Part shown: positions 36,655-49,150 of the stretch, piece by piece
Layout: every line of letters starts with the position of its first letter
How positions within the stretch are numbered: position 1 is the stretch's first letter
Assembly (NCBI GenBank): GCA_930367215.1
Contig: OV884059.1
Span: 151,030,511 to 151,094,510 of the forward strand
Direction: 5' to 3'
DNA length: 64,000 nucleotides
DNA from: Pollenia angustigena
Lineage: Eukaryota > Arthropoda > Insecta > Diptera > Polleniidae
Position numbers and translations under genes: made by a program
Notes under the pieces: generated by a model
Told to the model about the DNA's origin: nothing
Databases searched by the model: none
What the model saw: the letters and a program-made list of their open reading frames with translations, nothing else

Positions 36655-36909
36655 TTTTTATAAATTGGGAATTATTTCCTTGTGAAGGTTACTTTATATT
36701 ATTATAAACATTTTTTTCATTTTTCGAATTTATTCTATGAGTTAAATTTCAGTTATGTATTTTGTAAAGCTTTTTTGTAATAGTTCTATTCCTTTAATTT
36801 TTCAGAAATGACTTTATACACTACCAGACTATTATATTGTATTTTCTTTTTACATTTTACCTTAGCCTTCCTTTGGAAAGCAATGAGGTATATTGAATGT
36901 TCAGAAAAA
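36655..36909 (+). repeat. 384-bp satellite-like monomer, inverted partial copy
   Basis: It matches the reverse complement of the downstream tandem units, again across the unit junction (TTTTTCGAATTTATTCTATG), and ends at AATGTTCAGAAAAAT where the inverted array starts. It differs from them at a few positions. Confidence 0.8.
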
Positions 36910-36910
36910 T

Positions 36911-37715
36911 AGAATAAATTCGAAAAATGAAAAAAATGTTTATAATAATATAAAGTAACCTTCACAAGGAAATAATTCCCAATTTCTAATTGTTAAAATA
37001 GTTGAGTTAAATACATTCAATTTATAAAGTAACACTATCCAGTGAGACACAAAGAATGCTGACGAAGGCCGTAGCGGGCCAGAAAATGCATTACATTCTG
37101 CTGGTGTCTAATAATTGTAAATTTTTCTGAACATTCAATATACCTCATTGCTTTCCAAAGGAAGGCTAAGGTAAAATGTAAAAAGAAAATACAATATAAT
37201 AGTCTGGTAGTGTAAAAAGTCATTTCTGAAAAATTAAAGGTATAGAACTATTACAAAAAAGCTTTACAAAATACATAACTGAAATTTAACTCATAGAATA
37301 AATTCGAAAAATGAAAAAAATGTTTATAATAATATAAAGTAACCTTCACAAGGAAATAATTCCCAATTTCTAATTGTTAAAATAGTTGAGTTAAATACAT
37401 TCAATTTATAAAGTAACACTATCCAGTGAGACACAAAGAATGCTGACGAAGGCCGTAGCGGGCCAGAAAATGCATTACATTCTGCTGGTGTCTAATAATT
37501 GTAAATTTTTCTGAACATTCAATATACCTCATTGCTTTCCAAAGGAAGGCTAAGGTAAAATGTAAAAAGAAAATACAATATAATAGTCTGGTAGTGTAAA
37601 AAGTCATTTCTGAAAAATTAAAGGTATAGAACTATTACAAAAAAGCTTTACAAAATACATAACTGAAATTTAACTCATAGAATAAATTCGAAAAATGAAA
37701 AAAATGTTTATAATA
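36911..37715 (-). repeat. Exact tandem duplication of a 384-bp unit
   Basis: AGAATAAATTCGAAAAATG starts at 36911, 37295 and 37679, exactly 384 bp apart. The two full units look identical base for base, including a 62-codon minus-strand frame at 37035-37223 and 37419-37607; the third is cut off after about 37 bases. The frame has no known domain. Such identity means a very recent duplication, gene conversion or an assembly artefact. Confidence 0.92.
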
Positions 37716-38887
37716 ATTTTTTTTATATTATAATCAGGGAAACCAGAAATATGCTTTAAAAACACGTTTTATGTGCATTAAATATGCAGTAAAAACTGAA
37801 AAATATGCCCTGAAAAATGTTAAAAATATGCCTTGAAAAAATCAAAAATTGCTAGTTTGAAGACAAAATATTCAAAAAAAAACCTAAAAATATTATCGCT
37901 TGAGCCCATATTAGGTTGAAATTCATATAAGAGATGTTTGGGTTTTTGTCTTAAAGGGATTTAAGGTACGGCCGGTAAATTTTTAGCAAATGTCAACATT
38001 TAAAGGAAGTTGAAGCTATTGAAGTTTGGGAGCTTTGGTCAAATGTGAAACGATTCGAAAATAATTTAATTTGCAGTAAAATATTTTTGGGGCGAATTTA
38101 GTTTTAATTCCATCATAATTAGATGGCTTACTGACACATAGAGTCTTATTTGGAAGGAAGTTTTTATGGGGAATATGTGAAATTATAGACCAATTCTCAC
38201 TGTTTACATAGACCTCGTCCATATTTGATCGAGTTATCTGCAAAATTGGACGGACGGATGGACATCGTTAGATCACTTTAAAGAGTGATTTTTAGTCGAT
38301 CGGTATACTAAAAGATTGGTCAACATTTCTATGTATGTATTATACACATCGCATAACATTTATCCTTAATGACAACCTGCTTTACCTTACAATTTTAGAG
38401 TAAAAATTAAATGTAGATTGCGAAGTTTAAGTAACAGTAGCCCGTTTCTGTATTTCTCACATCGTAAAACTTTTCGCATGAAACGTGTGAATTGCAACAA
38501 AAATAGTGTGAAATGAAACAAAAAATGGTTTTTCTCACACAAGTGTTTCTGTATCTTTTTTTTGCGAGAATTATCTGTCATTTAAATAATTTTCCAGCAA
38601 TTATTGGAAGGATGCGAGAAAAAGTGTTTCTATAACAATATTTTGCGAAAAGTTTCTTTCAAGAACTGTCAAAATAAGTCACATTTGAAATTGGTGGCGA
38701 GAAAAACAAAATGTTGATATTTTGAATTTACAATATGTTTATATACTATTTTTTTAAAACAAATAAAAAAATAGAAGGAATATAAATGATGAATGCATAA
38801 TTTATATGATGAAAATAAACAAAAAACAATTGTTATATTTTGTTATTTTAAATTTTTTTCTTAACCTTTTCTTGTTTTGGTTTTAAT

Positions 38888-40296
38888 CAGTGCTGCCAGA
38901 TAGATTTGTGTCAAAATCGTCAATTTCCTGAGGAAAAAATAAAAAAGATCGTCTTTTTTGTTTTAAAAATCGTGCAATTTAAAATCAATTTTAAACAAAT
39001 TTGTTTCGACTTTTATTAAAAAATAATCAAACAAAAACATAGTTAAAGTTCATGGGTATTTAATAATTTCATTATATTTATTTTGTTAAGCTGGAGGATT
39101 ATTTTTTAAAAAATTATTTTTTTTCTTTAATCCGATAAAAATTTAAAATTTTAAAATCAGCTTTGATAACAGTATTATAAATATTCTGGGTTTTTATGGA
39201 ATTGATAGTGACAACGTTGTTTTATATTTATATCGTACGTAGTCCGAAATAGTATATTATTGAAATTTAACTATATCGGTTTACAAATGGCTGAGATATA
39301 AATCTTTAATTTACCTATTCCTATAATCTTTTTCTTTTTTACCTGAAAAAGACTTAGTAGAATACCTGGTAGTTAAAATTAAAAAAAATCGGTTCATAAA
39401 TAAACAGGTTAAAGACCCAGTAAAATCTTCGCCTACAAAATAATATGTTAAGTAATCAGAAACACATAAAAGCACTTCATACAATTCTACTGAAAAACTA
39501 ATGAATTTTACAAGGGTTGTGCCAAAATGAACAAATTCAAAAGTAAGTAATTTTTTTATCTAAATACATCCAGAAAAAAGTAGTTATCGAAGTTCTTATG
39601 GAAGAAAGCTACTAAATAACGAGTGAAAGAAGCTATCCATTTTGAAAAAGTTTTTTTCTGGGAGACAAACAAATTTCTTTCTTGTCGGAGAATAATGGTT
39701 TTGGCACAAAAGTGTACATATAAGATAAGAATATCAAATATCAATCATATTTTGAATATGCATATAAGAAGTATTAAATGTTCAAAATAAGCCAAGTCGG
39801 TCCATTACTTTCCCTCGAAATTTTGCTTTTGCCGATACATTTTTTAGGGAAGTGACAAACAATTTCGAGGACAATTTTCACAATAGGGATAAATATAAAA
39901 ATTTAACCCTTGTTTCTAAAGATATCTTTTTTTCCAATAAACAAACATATAAAAATATTTACAATTATCTTATTTCGAAGACTAATGTAAAACGCAACGC
40001 CGACAATTTCATTAAAAGCAAAAACAAAATCAAAAATTTTTTATAAATTTGTTGTTGCGTTCTACAGACATTCATATTATTTTTTTTTCAATTTTCAACG
40101 CCACAAAATAGAAGTGTTTGAAATTTAAAAATTCAAGATGAATTTCTATAGAAAGTAACAAAAAAATTATAAAATATTTTTGATTTTGTTTTTGCTTTCG
40201 TCACTTTTTTAGAAAAAATCATCAAAACGTCACTTTGTTAATATCGGAACAAAAAATCGTCAAGATGATGATAACTCGTCAAATCTGGCAGCCCTG
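38888..40296. mobile_element. hAT-like element nested inside, CAGTGCTGCCAGAT ends
   Basis: CAGTGCTGCCAGAT on the left faces the inverse of CAGGGCTGCCAGAT on the right. Subterminal AAATCGTCAATTT/CTTGACGATTTTTTG motifs recur inverted. The flanking 8-mers GTTTTAAT and TTTTTATT match at 6 of 8. The 1.4-kb interior has no intact transposase. It hosts a MITE at 39416. Confidence 0.68.
39416..39640. mobile_element. MITE related to the one at 15698, right end decayed
   Basis: CCCAGTAAAATCTTCGCCTA then CAAAATAATATGTTAAGTAA and ATTCTACTGAAAAACTAATG align with the reverse complement of the 15698 copy. Similarity fades after about 39640, where the inverse end (TATCGAAGTTCTTATGG at 39585 or further) is not clean. 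Confidence 0.7.
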
Positions 40297-41715
40297 TTTT
40301 TATTATATTTATTTCTTTTGTTGACGTTTCGCTTTTATTTGACACTTAATTACTGGAAATATTCCAGTATAAACAGAATTTGTTGTGTCTGTTTTCGCAT
40401 TCATATACAGAAACACTTTTATCTCATAAATCGAGAAACGATGGAATTTTTTGTTTCACACTTCATGTAAGAAATTTTACGATGCGAGAAATACAGAAAC
40501 GAGCTACAGAATTTCGAAAAAAAAAAATTATTTTCTGCGAAAGCTCCTATCTATAAGCATCTAAAAAAATTGGTCATGTATCAAAATATGCCTTAAAACG
40601 GCTAAATATGCGCTATAAACTTAAAATATGCTGCAAAAATGCTCATTTATCTAAATTATGCACAAAAATGCTGAAAACTCTAAAATTTGCAAAAAAAAAT
40701 GCACTAACAAATCGATGCCAAAATTCATAAAAAGCTCTAAAACGGATAAATATATCAAGGTTTCGTTATAATGTTCTAAATGCCCATTTCATACTATTAA
40801 CAAACTGAAGTTTATTGTTGATGGGATAAGCTATTCCTATGCGCATTTCTTTGGTTGCTTAGGCCAGATCGTCAGGAAACTGCATCCAAAGATTTTAGAA
40901 AAACTAAAGATATTATACAAATAAAACTATTAAGCAAATAAGAATTATAAGCCCCCAGTTTTACTTGTAACAGTATCATAATCGTTTGTGCCTTCATTGG
41001 TCGCACGAGAAAAAACATGCATTTACATATTTATGTTTCCCCTGATTATAATCATGTAAATTTATTGGCTCTACGAATTAAGTCCCTAATGAACTAAGGC
41101 CCGAAAGCAAAAATGAACTAATTCCTCAATTTTTAACACAGAGGATAACAGCAAAGAATTTAAGGAAGTTTGTTAATTTTTATGAAAAAAAAACTCATAA
41201 TTTTATGATGGGGGATTGTTTCATGAAGAAATAAGATTGTTTCATAATGAAATATATTTGTAAATGAAATATTTTAACATTACCTTCAACAAACATTTGT
41301 TTAATTATAATAACATCAAATAAACATAATCAACCTGTCCTGTTATAAGCACTCCCTTCTTTTTTCAACTTAATCACTACACTTTTTCCAGGCTTAACTA
41401 TTACTGTACCTATTTTTCAACTTCCTTAGGGCAAACTTGCTAATAATACAGGTCTTAGCTAGCATTATAAAACTAGTAAATTAAATTTAATATCTACGTT
41501 TATACCACTACACATGTATTTATAAAAAATATAAATTTTCTTTTCTTCAGATTTGCCTTTCAAAAATTCACAAACAAGTGGCACAAAGTATAAGAAAAAA
41601 ATTTGTAAAGCTATAATCATTAAAAATTAAATACCTTTTACTCAGTTCTATCTCACTATTAACATGTTAATGAGCTTAAATTCCCCAGGTTGCTCCTTTG
41701 CGTTTTTATTTAGAG

Positions 41716-41948
41716 CAGTGGTGGGCAACACACAGACATACTACGATATTTACGACTTCATGTGTAAAGGAACAAAAGATTTCTTTGATTAAATAACATC
41801 AAAGCAACAAGAGTGTGAAAATAGTTTTAGTTTTAAATAAAAACAAAGAAAGAGAGACAATTTTGAAGTGTATGTTCTCGATGTCAAGCAAGCAGAATAG
41901 TGTTGCCTAGGAACGCATGTCGAGCAATTGAAAATTTGTCCATCCCTG
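41716..41948. mobile_element. hAT-like MITE, CAGTGGTGGGCAA ends
   Basis: CAGTGGTGGGCAA on the left faces the inverse of CAGGGATGGACAA on the right. The 8-bp flanks ATTTAGAG and ATTTGAAG match at 6 of 8. The 233-bp body is non-coding. Confidence 0.68.
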
Positions 41949-42840
41949 ATTTGAAGTAAAAATTAAATATGCATATGAGTCTTTAAATATTTAAAAAAAA
42001 AGAAATAATCTCTAGTTACCACAAAGAAAAAAATGGAAAAAATAATAAAGAATTCTTTATGTTTTTTTTCATTATTAAACGAATTTATTTAATTCTTTAG
42101 TGAGTTTGTGTGGTGGTATAATTTTCTTTGCAGTTGCTAAACTAACAAACAGCTGCTGTTTTTTTTTTTTTTTTAGATTAAACATAAACTTGCATCTGTA
42201 TATGTGTCAGCACAGTATTCCTTTTGGCAAAGGTGTGTGCAGCAACAGCATTTAAACGCTTTGAAGCACAAGCGATTGACAGCATATGAGGCGTAAAGTC
42301 TAACTTCCTTTAAGTTTTTTTTTTCGAAGTCAAATACACACTTTTACACATATGCAAAACGTAAATGTATGTGCCTTAAAAATGTGTAGAATTCTTTATA
42401 TTTATTTTTCATGTTGCATTTTATTTGAAATTTTATTCCAACATTATTTTTTTAATGTTTGTTTATGAAGTTGCAACAAGTTTTAAATGAGTTCACATGT
42501 TAATTATGTTGTTTTTTCCTTTCTTCTACTTTATTATTTTCTTGCTTTTGGCTAAAATTATTGTAAAAAAAATAAAGTTGCTCACCGAAATGCAACTAAA
42601 GTTGCAAAAAAAAAAAAATTAATAAAATAAATTGCATAAATTGCTCACATGATTAAATGATTGTTTGGCTGTGTATAAAAAACAGGAAGAAAAGTATGAT
42701 TCAGCAAAAGAGTTTAGAAAAGGAAAATATTGTATTTTAAACGATGAACAAAAAGGCTGAAAAAAACTATAAAGAGTTTGAGGTGATGTTATAATGACAT
42801 ATCAAAGAAGTAAGTTGATAGAAATTGAACACCCCAGCAA
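41949..42840. other. AT-rich, probably unique sequence
   Basis: No gene or transposon end is seen. TGCAAC/GTTGC motifs and T-runs recur, as in other unique stretches here. Confidence 0.4.
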
Positions 42841-42849
42841 CAACTTTTA

Positions 42850-43420
42850 CTTACTTACGCTATAAAATATATAAATTCTGGGTCGTTATGAGCAGAGAAG
42901 TTTATTTCAGTATATCAAATGGGTTTTCGGATATGATGGGGACTTCTTTGGTATTTATTTATGTAGCATATGCTCCACGCAATTTTTCTATTGAAAGTCA
43001 GCCTGATCCACTTGGTCCACAAATAGCTGTGATATCAGCAAAAACCACGACTTCCTCTGATTTTACCCATAAATTTCTTGTGTGGTTTTTTTGTACAACT
43101 AAAGAACGATAAAGGTCAAAAGATCAGCCTGATCCACTTGGTCCACAAATAGCTGTGATATCAGCAAAAATCACGACTTCCTCCGATTTTACCTATAAAT
43201 TTCTTGTGTGGTTTTTTTGTATAACTAAAGAACGATAAAAGTCAAAAGAACAAGCATCTTAGTTTCTTATACACAACATCCCACAATATGTGGGCGTAAG
43301 TGGAGAACTGGGCGTGGCACAAAATAGATTTATTTATATCTAATGAATGGTGTTCTTATCGCACCATGGTAAAGTGTTTATCAGTTTCGGCATAGCTGCA
43401 TATAGCACTCTTGTTACATG
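42850..43420. repeat. TATACCC-type dispersed repeat with internal 126-bp tandem duplication
   Basis: CTATAAAATATATAAATTCT near the start and CGGCATAGCTGCATATAGCA then CTCTTGTTACA at the end identify the family. TCAGCCTGATCCACTTGGTC starts at 42998 and again at 43124, 126 bp apart, and both units are nearly identical to CAAAAGA. A 95-codon frame (42825-43112) runs through the first unit and is not a known protein. Confidence 0.75.
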
Positions 43421-44227
43421 TCCTTACACCCATTAATCTTTTCATTAGCTATTCGCAGGATTCGACCTTCGTGAGTCTTTAGCTGCCATCAATAAGTCAT
43501 AACCCATGGAGGGTTTTTTTAACCCTGTCCAAAATATATTTTTGCCTTTATTTTTTGTTGGCAACTTTTAAAAATGCACGACAAACTGAACGTCTCTAGC
43601 ATACACTATAATTTACCAACTTACAAGTAAAAAAGTGCGCCGTACGCCCTCCAATATAAAGAATTTTTGCAGGATTGTTTCGAAAAAAATAGCTTTTTGC
43701 CGAACGTAGGAGTCGGCTTTTTACATATTTCGTTTATCAAGTACGATAGATCAATGTTTTTGTCTGGCGAAGGCCAATTTTGCGCTTTAGGTTCATTAAC
43801 CTCAAGTATCCGTTCTAGTATTTATTCAACAGATCTCTGTTTGTACCACCCAAATGTACAACCCAAATATCAGAAAATTAAAGCTTGCAAGAAGCTACAA
43901 AGGAAGTAATTCAATAATTCCAGCAGAAACATTTAAAAAAAAACATTAAAGTTTTGCTAAGGAATTATTTCTATAATTCTTGCTGAACAGTCGCCTGTAT
44001 TGAAAATGTTGTATGGAAGCCCTCTTAAGGAATGGGGATAGCGGGTAGGTTTGTTAGAAATAAATGATGGAGATGAAAAATAAAGTGAAGTTGGTCATAC
44101 ATTAGACCCGTCTGACGCATGCTACGCACTGCAGGGGCCAAATTTAAGAATTCCAACCATACAAAATTGGCGGTTTAATAAAATTCTTAAATTCTTTTTT
44201 TTTTAAACCATCTTGCAAAAATACTTT

Positions 44228-44815
44228 GGGCGATTCTATTCTGACGGGTGCAACATTTAGACGCTTTAACCGTCTTTTACTAATAGAAAGAAACACATTT
44301 GCAATTAAGCTATTTCTAGAAGGGGTAACATTTTTTTATATACTATTGTTATCTATTTACAAGAATTTATATGAAACGATCAAAAAGCCACGAGAGATCT
44401 TTACAGTGCATGACGGGTGTACCCAAATTGGTCAACTTTCATAAGATCATACCACAAAAACACAAAACTCTGTAAATTTTTAAACTTTTTTTGTATTATT
44501 CTTTTTTATTGTGAAAGATGAGATATCAGACGATGATTATCAAATCAAACATCGTAGAGAAATATAATCCAATAATAAGAGATTTGCTCTTTAAGCCATG
44601 ACGGGTGCAACATGCAATGAATTTTCTGTTCGCGCTAAATCTATGAATCTTAATGCTTCGAAGTGTACAATAAATTTATATTTAAGCTTACGTCTAAAAA
44701 AATGATATTATTATAATATGTATATAGATATTTTACTTTAAATTGGCATCAAAAAAGTATCAAATAGTGTGATTTGAAAATTGATGTTAAAAGTTGTCTA
44801 GAATAGAATCGCCCC
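44228..44815. mobile_element. MITE, GGGCGATTCTATTCT ends
   Basis: GGGCGATTCTATTCTGACGG on the left faces the inverse of GGGCGATTCTATTCTAGACA on the right. ATGACGGGTGCAACAT recurs inside (about 44598), echoing the left subterminal GACGGGTGCAACAT. The 588-bp body is non-coding. Confidence 0.8.
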
Positions 44816-44894
44816 TTTATACTAGAGGGTGAACGTGGAAAATTTTTTTGAGATACAGTCTACTGTTCAGTTTTACAAACTTGAGCAAATATGA

Positions 44895-45000
44895 AACTTG
44901 TTTTTACTTAGTGCACTGCGTACAAACACACCGCCATACACTACTCAAACGCACTGTACAGTGCCAGACTTAAGTACTGAACTTGTGTAGTGTATTAACG
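44895..45000. repeat. Fragment related to the element at 32921
   Basis: CACTGTACAGTGCCAGACTT, AAGTACTGAACTTGTGTAGT and GTATT correspond to the terminal region of the 32921-33610 element. Confidence 0.6.
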
Positions 45001-45379
45001 CTGAATTAAATAAAACAGATATGAAATAGTGAGTAAGTGCTAAATTTAATTAGTATAGACGTTGTTTATTTCCTGGGTTCGAATCTTAGCTCAGTAACTC
45101 AGAAACCCATCGTACTCCATATAGATGAATTTATATTCATATATTTTAAATTAAAATAAAAATCTTTCGATATTTCAACTTATCCAAATTCAATGGTAAA
45201 TAATTTATTTAAATTAATATTAAATTTATTAGTTGAAAATTTATTTATGAATAATCAAAACCTTAAAGAAAATTATTGAAAACTAAAATGATTAAAAAAA
45301 CTTATTATATAAAAATTTAAACTTAAATTTTTGTATAATACTAGCAGGCTCGGCAAACGTTATTTTTCCACATAACTTA

Positions 45380-46060
45380 TTTCTTTCAGATGTAACAGTG
45401 TCTGCAAGCCAAATTTTAAGAAAAAATTATAGGCTATAGTTCTTTCCAGATGTAACACTATTTGCCTACCCAATTTCAAGATAATTAAATGATTAGTTAA
45501 GAAGATATAGGGAGGCGGAGCTTTTACCCCGCTTGCCCTATTTAATGCCCTGTCCTCTTTCCGATGTAACAGTGTATGCATGCCAAATTTTAAGAAAACC
45601 GGTTGATTAGTTAAGAAGATAGGGGGAGGGGGAGCTTTTACCCTTCTTGCTCTATTTCACGCCCTAAATAATAAAAACTAGGCTATAGTTCTTTCCAATT
45701 GCAACACTATTTCAAATTTCAAAAAAATCGGTTGATTAGTTAAGAAGATATAGGGAGGGGGAGCTTTTAGCCCGATTTCACGCCCTATTCCCTATTTTCT
45801 TTTAGATGTTACAGTACCTGCATGCCAAATTTTAAGAAAACAGGTTGATTAGCTAAGAAGATATAGGGAGGGGGAGCTTATGCCCTATTTTGCGCCCTCT
45901 AGCGATATAAAATATACTCTACGACCTATTCTCATACCTAACAAAAACACATACAAAATTTCATAAAAATCAGTCAAGCCGTTTCGGAGGAGTTCAAAAT
46001 GGGGGGCATTTTGTTGATATTTGTATGTGTATATAAATACATGTTTCGGAATGTATGCAG
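45380..46060. repeat. Irregular tandem repeat (about 5 copies) with retroposon-like tail
   Basis: Each unit has CTTTCC(A/G)GATGTAACA, then CATGCCAAATTTTAAGAAAA, GGTTGATTAGTTAAGAAGAT and ATAGGGAGGGGGAGCTTTTA. Starts are at about 45388, 45449, 45563, 45698 and 45805. The end has AATTTCATAAAAATCAGTCA, AGCCGTTTCGGAGGAGTTC, a sequence type common in insect retroposon tails. Class not assigned. Confidence 0.75.
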
Positions 46061-46399
46061 TGTTCACTAAAATGGCTATAACTCATTAACCAATACCATT
46101 TGAGACCGTTGATACATAAAACCCTTGGTATTGACGTCACCTTCCACGTGAACTTTGCAGAAACAAAATCGGTTCACGCATTTCAGAGAACATCAATTAC
46201 TAACACAATGCAACTTATTCTTATATATATGGGGGATTTCATGTCAAGTGACCCAATTTTTAAATCGATGTCTTCCGATTTAGGTGAAATTAGCACCAAG
46301 CTTAGTCCTATTAAAAAGTAGTTTAGACACAAATTTTCAACAAGATCGGTCAGAATGTTTCTGAGATAAAGGGGGTCAAAGTTTGACATTTTGTCCATA

Positions 46400-46795
46400 C
46401 AGGTGTTCTTTCTCTTCCATATAACTTATTACCTATTGGTGTTAGACAAATTTGTCCCAAGTAGCTTAGATAGCTATTTGATCAATCTTTTTAAAAAAAA
46501 TATTTTTGTTTTTTTTTAATTTAAAAAAATTTTTTTTTTTTAATTTAAATTTTTTTTTTTTTATTTTTTTTTAGCGGGAATGTTTTTTTTTTTTTTTTTT
46601 TTGCTCAAAAGAAAGCTTATGTCTTTTCCTTTATGGTAGTTTTGGTCGGTTTTTGGGATACGAGTGGGTTATGCATATTTTTAGCATATGCAGTGTTCTT
46701 TCTCAGCCATGTAACTTATTACCTATTGGTGTTAGCAAAATTTGTCCCAAATAGCTTCGATAGCTATTTGATCAAAAAAAATATTTTCGTTTGTT
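46400..46795. repeat. Direct duplication of about 100 bp, 290 bp apart, with poly-T between
   Basis: GTGTTCTTTCTC, CATGTAACTTATTACCTATT (one mismatch), GGTGTTAG and TTTGTCCCAA occur at 46404 and 46694 and continue to ATAGCTATTTGATCA. Between them, 46490-46605 is nearly all T with A. Confidence 0.75.
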
Positions 46796-46849
46796 TAATA
46801 AACGTTTATAAATACGGGGGTATCCGTTTTACATTGTAGAACTTAAATG

Positions 46850-48980
46850 ATATCGCCAAGAATTTTAAATGACTGCGACTCTCGTTATAAGGCTGAATGT
46901 GTTATTGCAGCTGTAAAATTTCTCGTTTCGATATATGTATGTTACTAAGTAAGAAAAGTTTCTGAAAACCTAGTCGTTAAAAATAAGACTTAATTTGGCA
47001 AAAATCTATTGTTCGATATATCGGGTATTAATAAAACTGGTTTAAAGCCAATCAGCCAAAAATCATGTTGTTTTTAATGATCATCATTAAAAATCATCTC
47101 TTTACATTTGGACATTTGAATGTTGTATAGTTCTTAGATATTATCTATTTGGATAGAGTTTTTTTTCTCAAGCTTCTATTTTTGTCGAGTACTATCTCAA
47201 TGTTGCCATATTTTCATAACATATAATTCTGTGTTTGAGTTGAAGTGAATTAAAAATATTTTATTAAATTGAAATTGCGCTGCTACTGGCGTAGTCATTT
47301 AGTTGGCCTTCCTGTGTATGCTGGTATTCTGTTAAGTTTTCAATTCTTTAAATTCTCTATTTACAGACAATTTTAATAATCACAATAGTTCGAATTTCTT
47401 TAAGTGTTTATTTTTTTTTTGGAATTATTAATAAATAAAGTTCCATGTAGGCGTTTAACACATTTCTTCCAGTATAAGACCAATACAATACTTAATTGGC
47501 TCACCATGATTTTTAGCATATGTCTTACAAAAAACATCATTAATTATAATAAACAAATTTAATTTTCTGTCAATTTATATGTATATTCAAATAAAACTTT
47601 GATTTCAGTGTTTCTTTTTTTTTTTGCTCCTTGGCTGACACTCCCTATAAAATTTAACGCAGTCTGCAAAAAAAAAAAGAATCTTTGTTTGTTATTCATT
47701 TATTTATTGTTACGTCAAAACCTTTAATATTTATAGCTAAAGAAAAGTTGCTTAAATTGTATTGACATCTGCATGAGACATGTGAGTAATTTACAAACAA
47801 GCTACAATGCGCCAAATAAAACTGATACTCTGGTGGATAGACAGACGGACGGACGGACGGATACACACAGATGGGGTTTGTATATTTTCCTTTTTTTATG
47901 TTGAATTGTTGGTATTTGAGGCTCATTTAGACGCATGTTGCGTGTTTTGTTATGTTGCGTTTGCTTGCAAACATAGCGAGCTCAGAAGGTGGTAATTGCA
48001 TATGTGTATGGGTGTGTGTGGCTGTAAATAAATATTAAGGTATGGAAAATAACTCTTAGATCCATCTAGGATTTTAGACAAAAAGAAATTTCATACTTTA
48101 GCTAACAAGCATTTCGTAAAACGTATACAAACACATGTTTCTTTTTTACACATTATTAGGAAGAGAAAAAAAAGGAGCATTGAAAAATCATTGTTACCCT
48201 GCATATGTATATTTTTATTTACGTGCAAGAAAAGATTCAAATATTGTATTTATATCAAACAATGAAATGCGTCACTTATGGCACATCATTAAAATAACCG
48301 CAGAGCAAACAATTCAATAAACTCACGCACATGTGTAACTAAATGAGTATAAATGTGTCTGTGAATTAGTGAATGTGTGTATTGTACTTAGTATGGTTTA
48401 ATGGTAACAGCAAATTTGAATGATTTTGAAATCATTATGAATAATAAAAGGAATGAAATCAGTCAAAGTAGAAAAAACAGTTCAGATTTAAACTTTTCCA
48501 GTTCATCTCTAGTCTAGTTTTAGTGCATTTCTAGTTCTAGACCATGTCAAGTTCTAGTTAAACCATTCATGCCCGAATCAATTGGGGCGCAGAACAAAAT
48601 AAGTTCAGATAGTATTGTCCTCAATATGAATGTGTTTCTGTTTCAAAGCCGTAAGCGTTTTAGCTTAGCTTTTGTGAAATGAAACATTGGGCTGAAGTTA
48701 TAAATAACCAAAAACATTTTGTTGTTAGAGAGTTTTTCTATAATTACACTGGTCTGCAAATTTGGGAAAGGAAATTGGCTGCAGAAACGAAGCATGTTTT
48801 TTAACTAATCTGGGTGCGCTGAATTCGAGTCTGGCATAAAAATTGCGCTGTAACATCTTGTTCATTTTTTATCACATGCTGGCAATACTGTGCAACAGTC
48901 AATACTGACACTAAAATTTCACAATTATTTATTTGACAGAAGCCCACATTCATTCTAAATCTTCATAATGGTAGCGTTTA
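46850..48980. other. AT-rich sequence with short tandem repeats
   Basis: A (GACG)n-like tract is at about 47837-47862 and an AGTTCTAG minisatellite at 48480-48570. No gene is supported. Confidence 0.45.
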
Positions 48981-48983
48981 AGC

Positions 48984-49150
48984 ATGTCAGGGAGATCGTG
49001 TGTTACTGATTCAAGCTATTTTTGCTTTGTGTGTGGTGAGTATTTGCCCAATAAATAATTTTATAATTTTGCGTAGCACTAATGGTACATTTATAAAAAT
49101 AAGCGCACAATTATACCCTACGCAATAAGACATACAGAGATGCAGTAAAG
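48984..49150 (+). pseudogene. Possible N-terminal fragment of the same unknown family as 13147
   Basis: From the ATG at 48984 the frame reads through DSSYFCFVCGEYLP before a stop, about 22 residues. From memory, a start like MSGR-C followed by FCY(I/V)CGE is the N terminus of the repetitive arthropod family whose middle part is seen at 13147-13640. The following sequence is too decayed to confirm. The 77-codon frame at 49276-49509 is not recognisable. Confidence 0.35.

Larger units (their letters stand above)
38435..40509. mobile_element. Element nested in the hAT, CGTTTCTGTATTTCTC ends
   Basis: CAGTAGCCCGTTTCTGTATT plus TCTCACATCGTAAAA on the left faces the inverse of CTGTAGCTCGTTTCTGTATT plus TCTCGCATCGTAAAA on the right. 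Similarity continues inward for over 100 bp, including AAGTGTTTCTGTAT. No target duplication is evident, so it may also be an inverted repeat belonging to the host element. It contains the element at 38888-40296. Confidence 0.7.
37735..41044. mobile_element. hAT-type element with perfect 8-bp TSD, hosting nested insertions
   Basis: The ends CAGGGAAACCAGAAATATG and the inverse of CAGGGGAAACATAAATATG are typical hAT termini. ATTATAAT flanks both sides (37727-37734, 41045-41052). Subterminal ATATGCCTTAAAA motifs repeat in both ends (37750-37850, 40575-40700), as often seen for transposase binding. A short run (GCTATTCCTATGCGC, then CTTTGGTTGCTTAGGCC) at about 40835-40880 might be coding remnant, but no transposase frame survives. 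It is interrupted at 38435-40509 by another element. Confidence 0.88.

Noticed and set aside
45072..45105. GGGTTCGAATCTTAGCTCAG looks like tRNA box B plus box A
   Set aside because: The order is B before A, no cloverleaf arms can be paired and no anticodon loop is present. It is neither a tRNA nor a clear tRNA-derived SINE.
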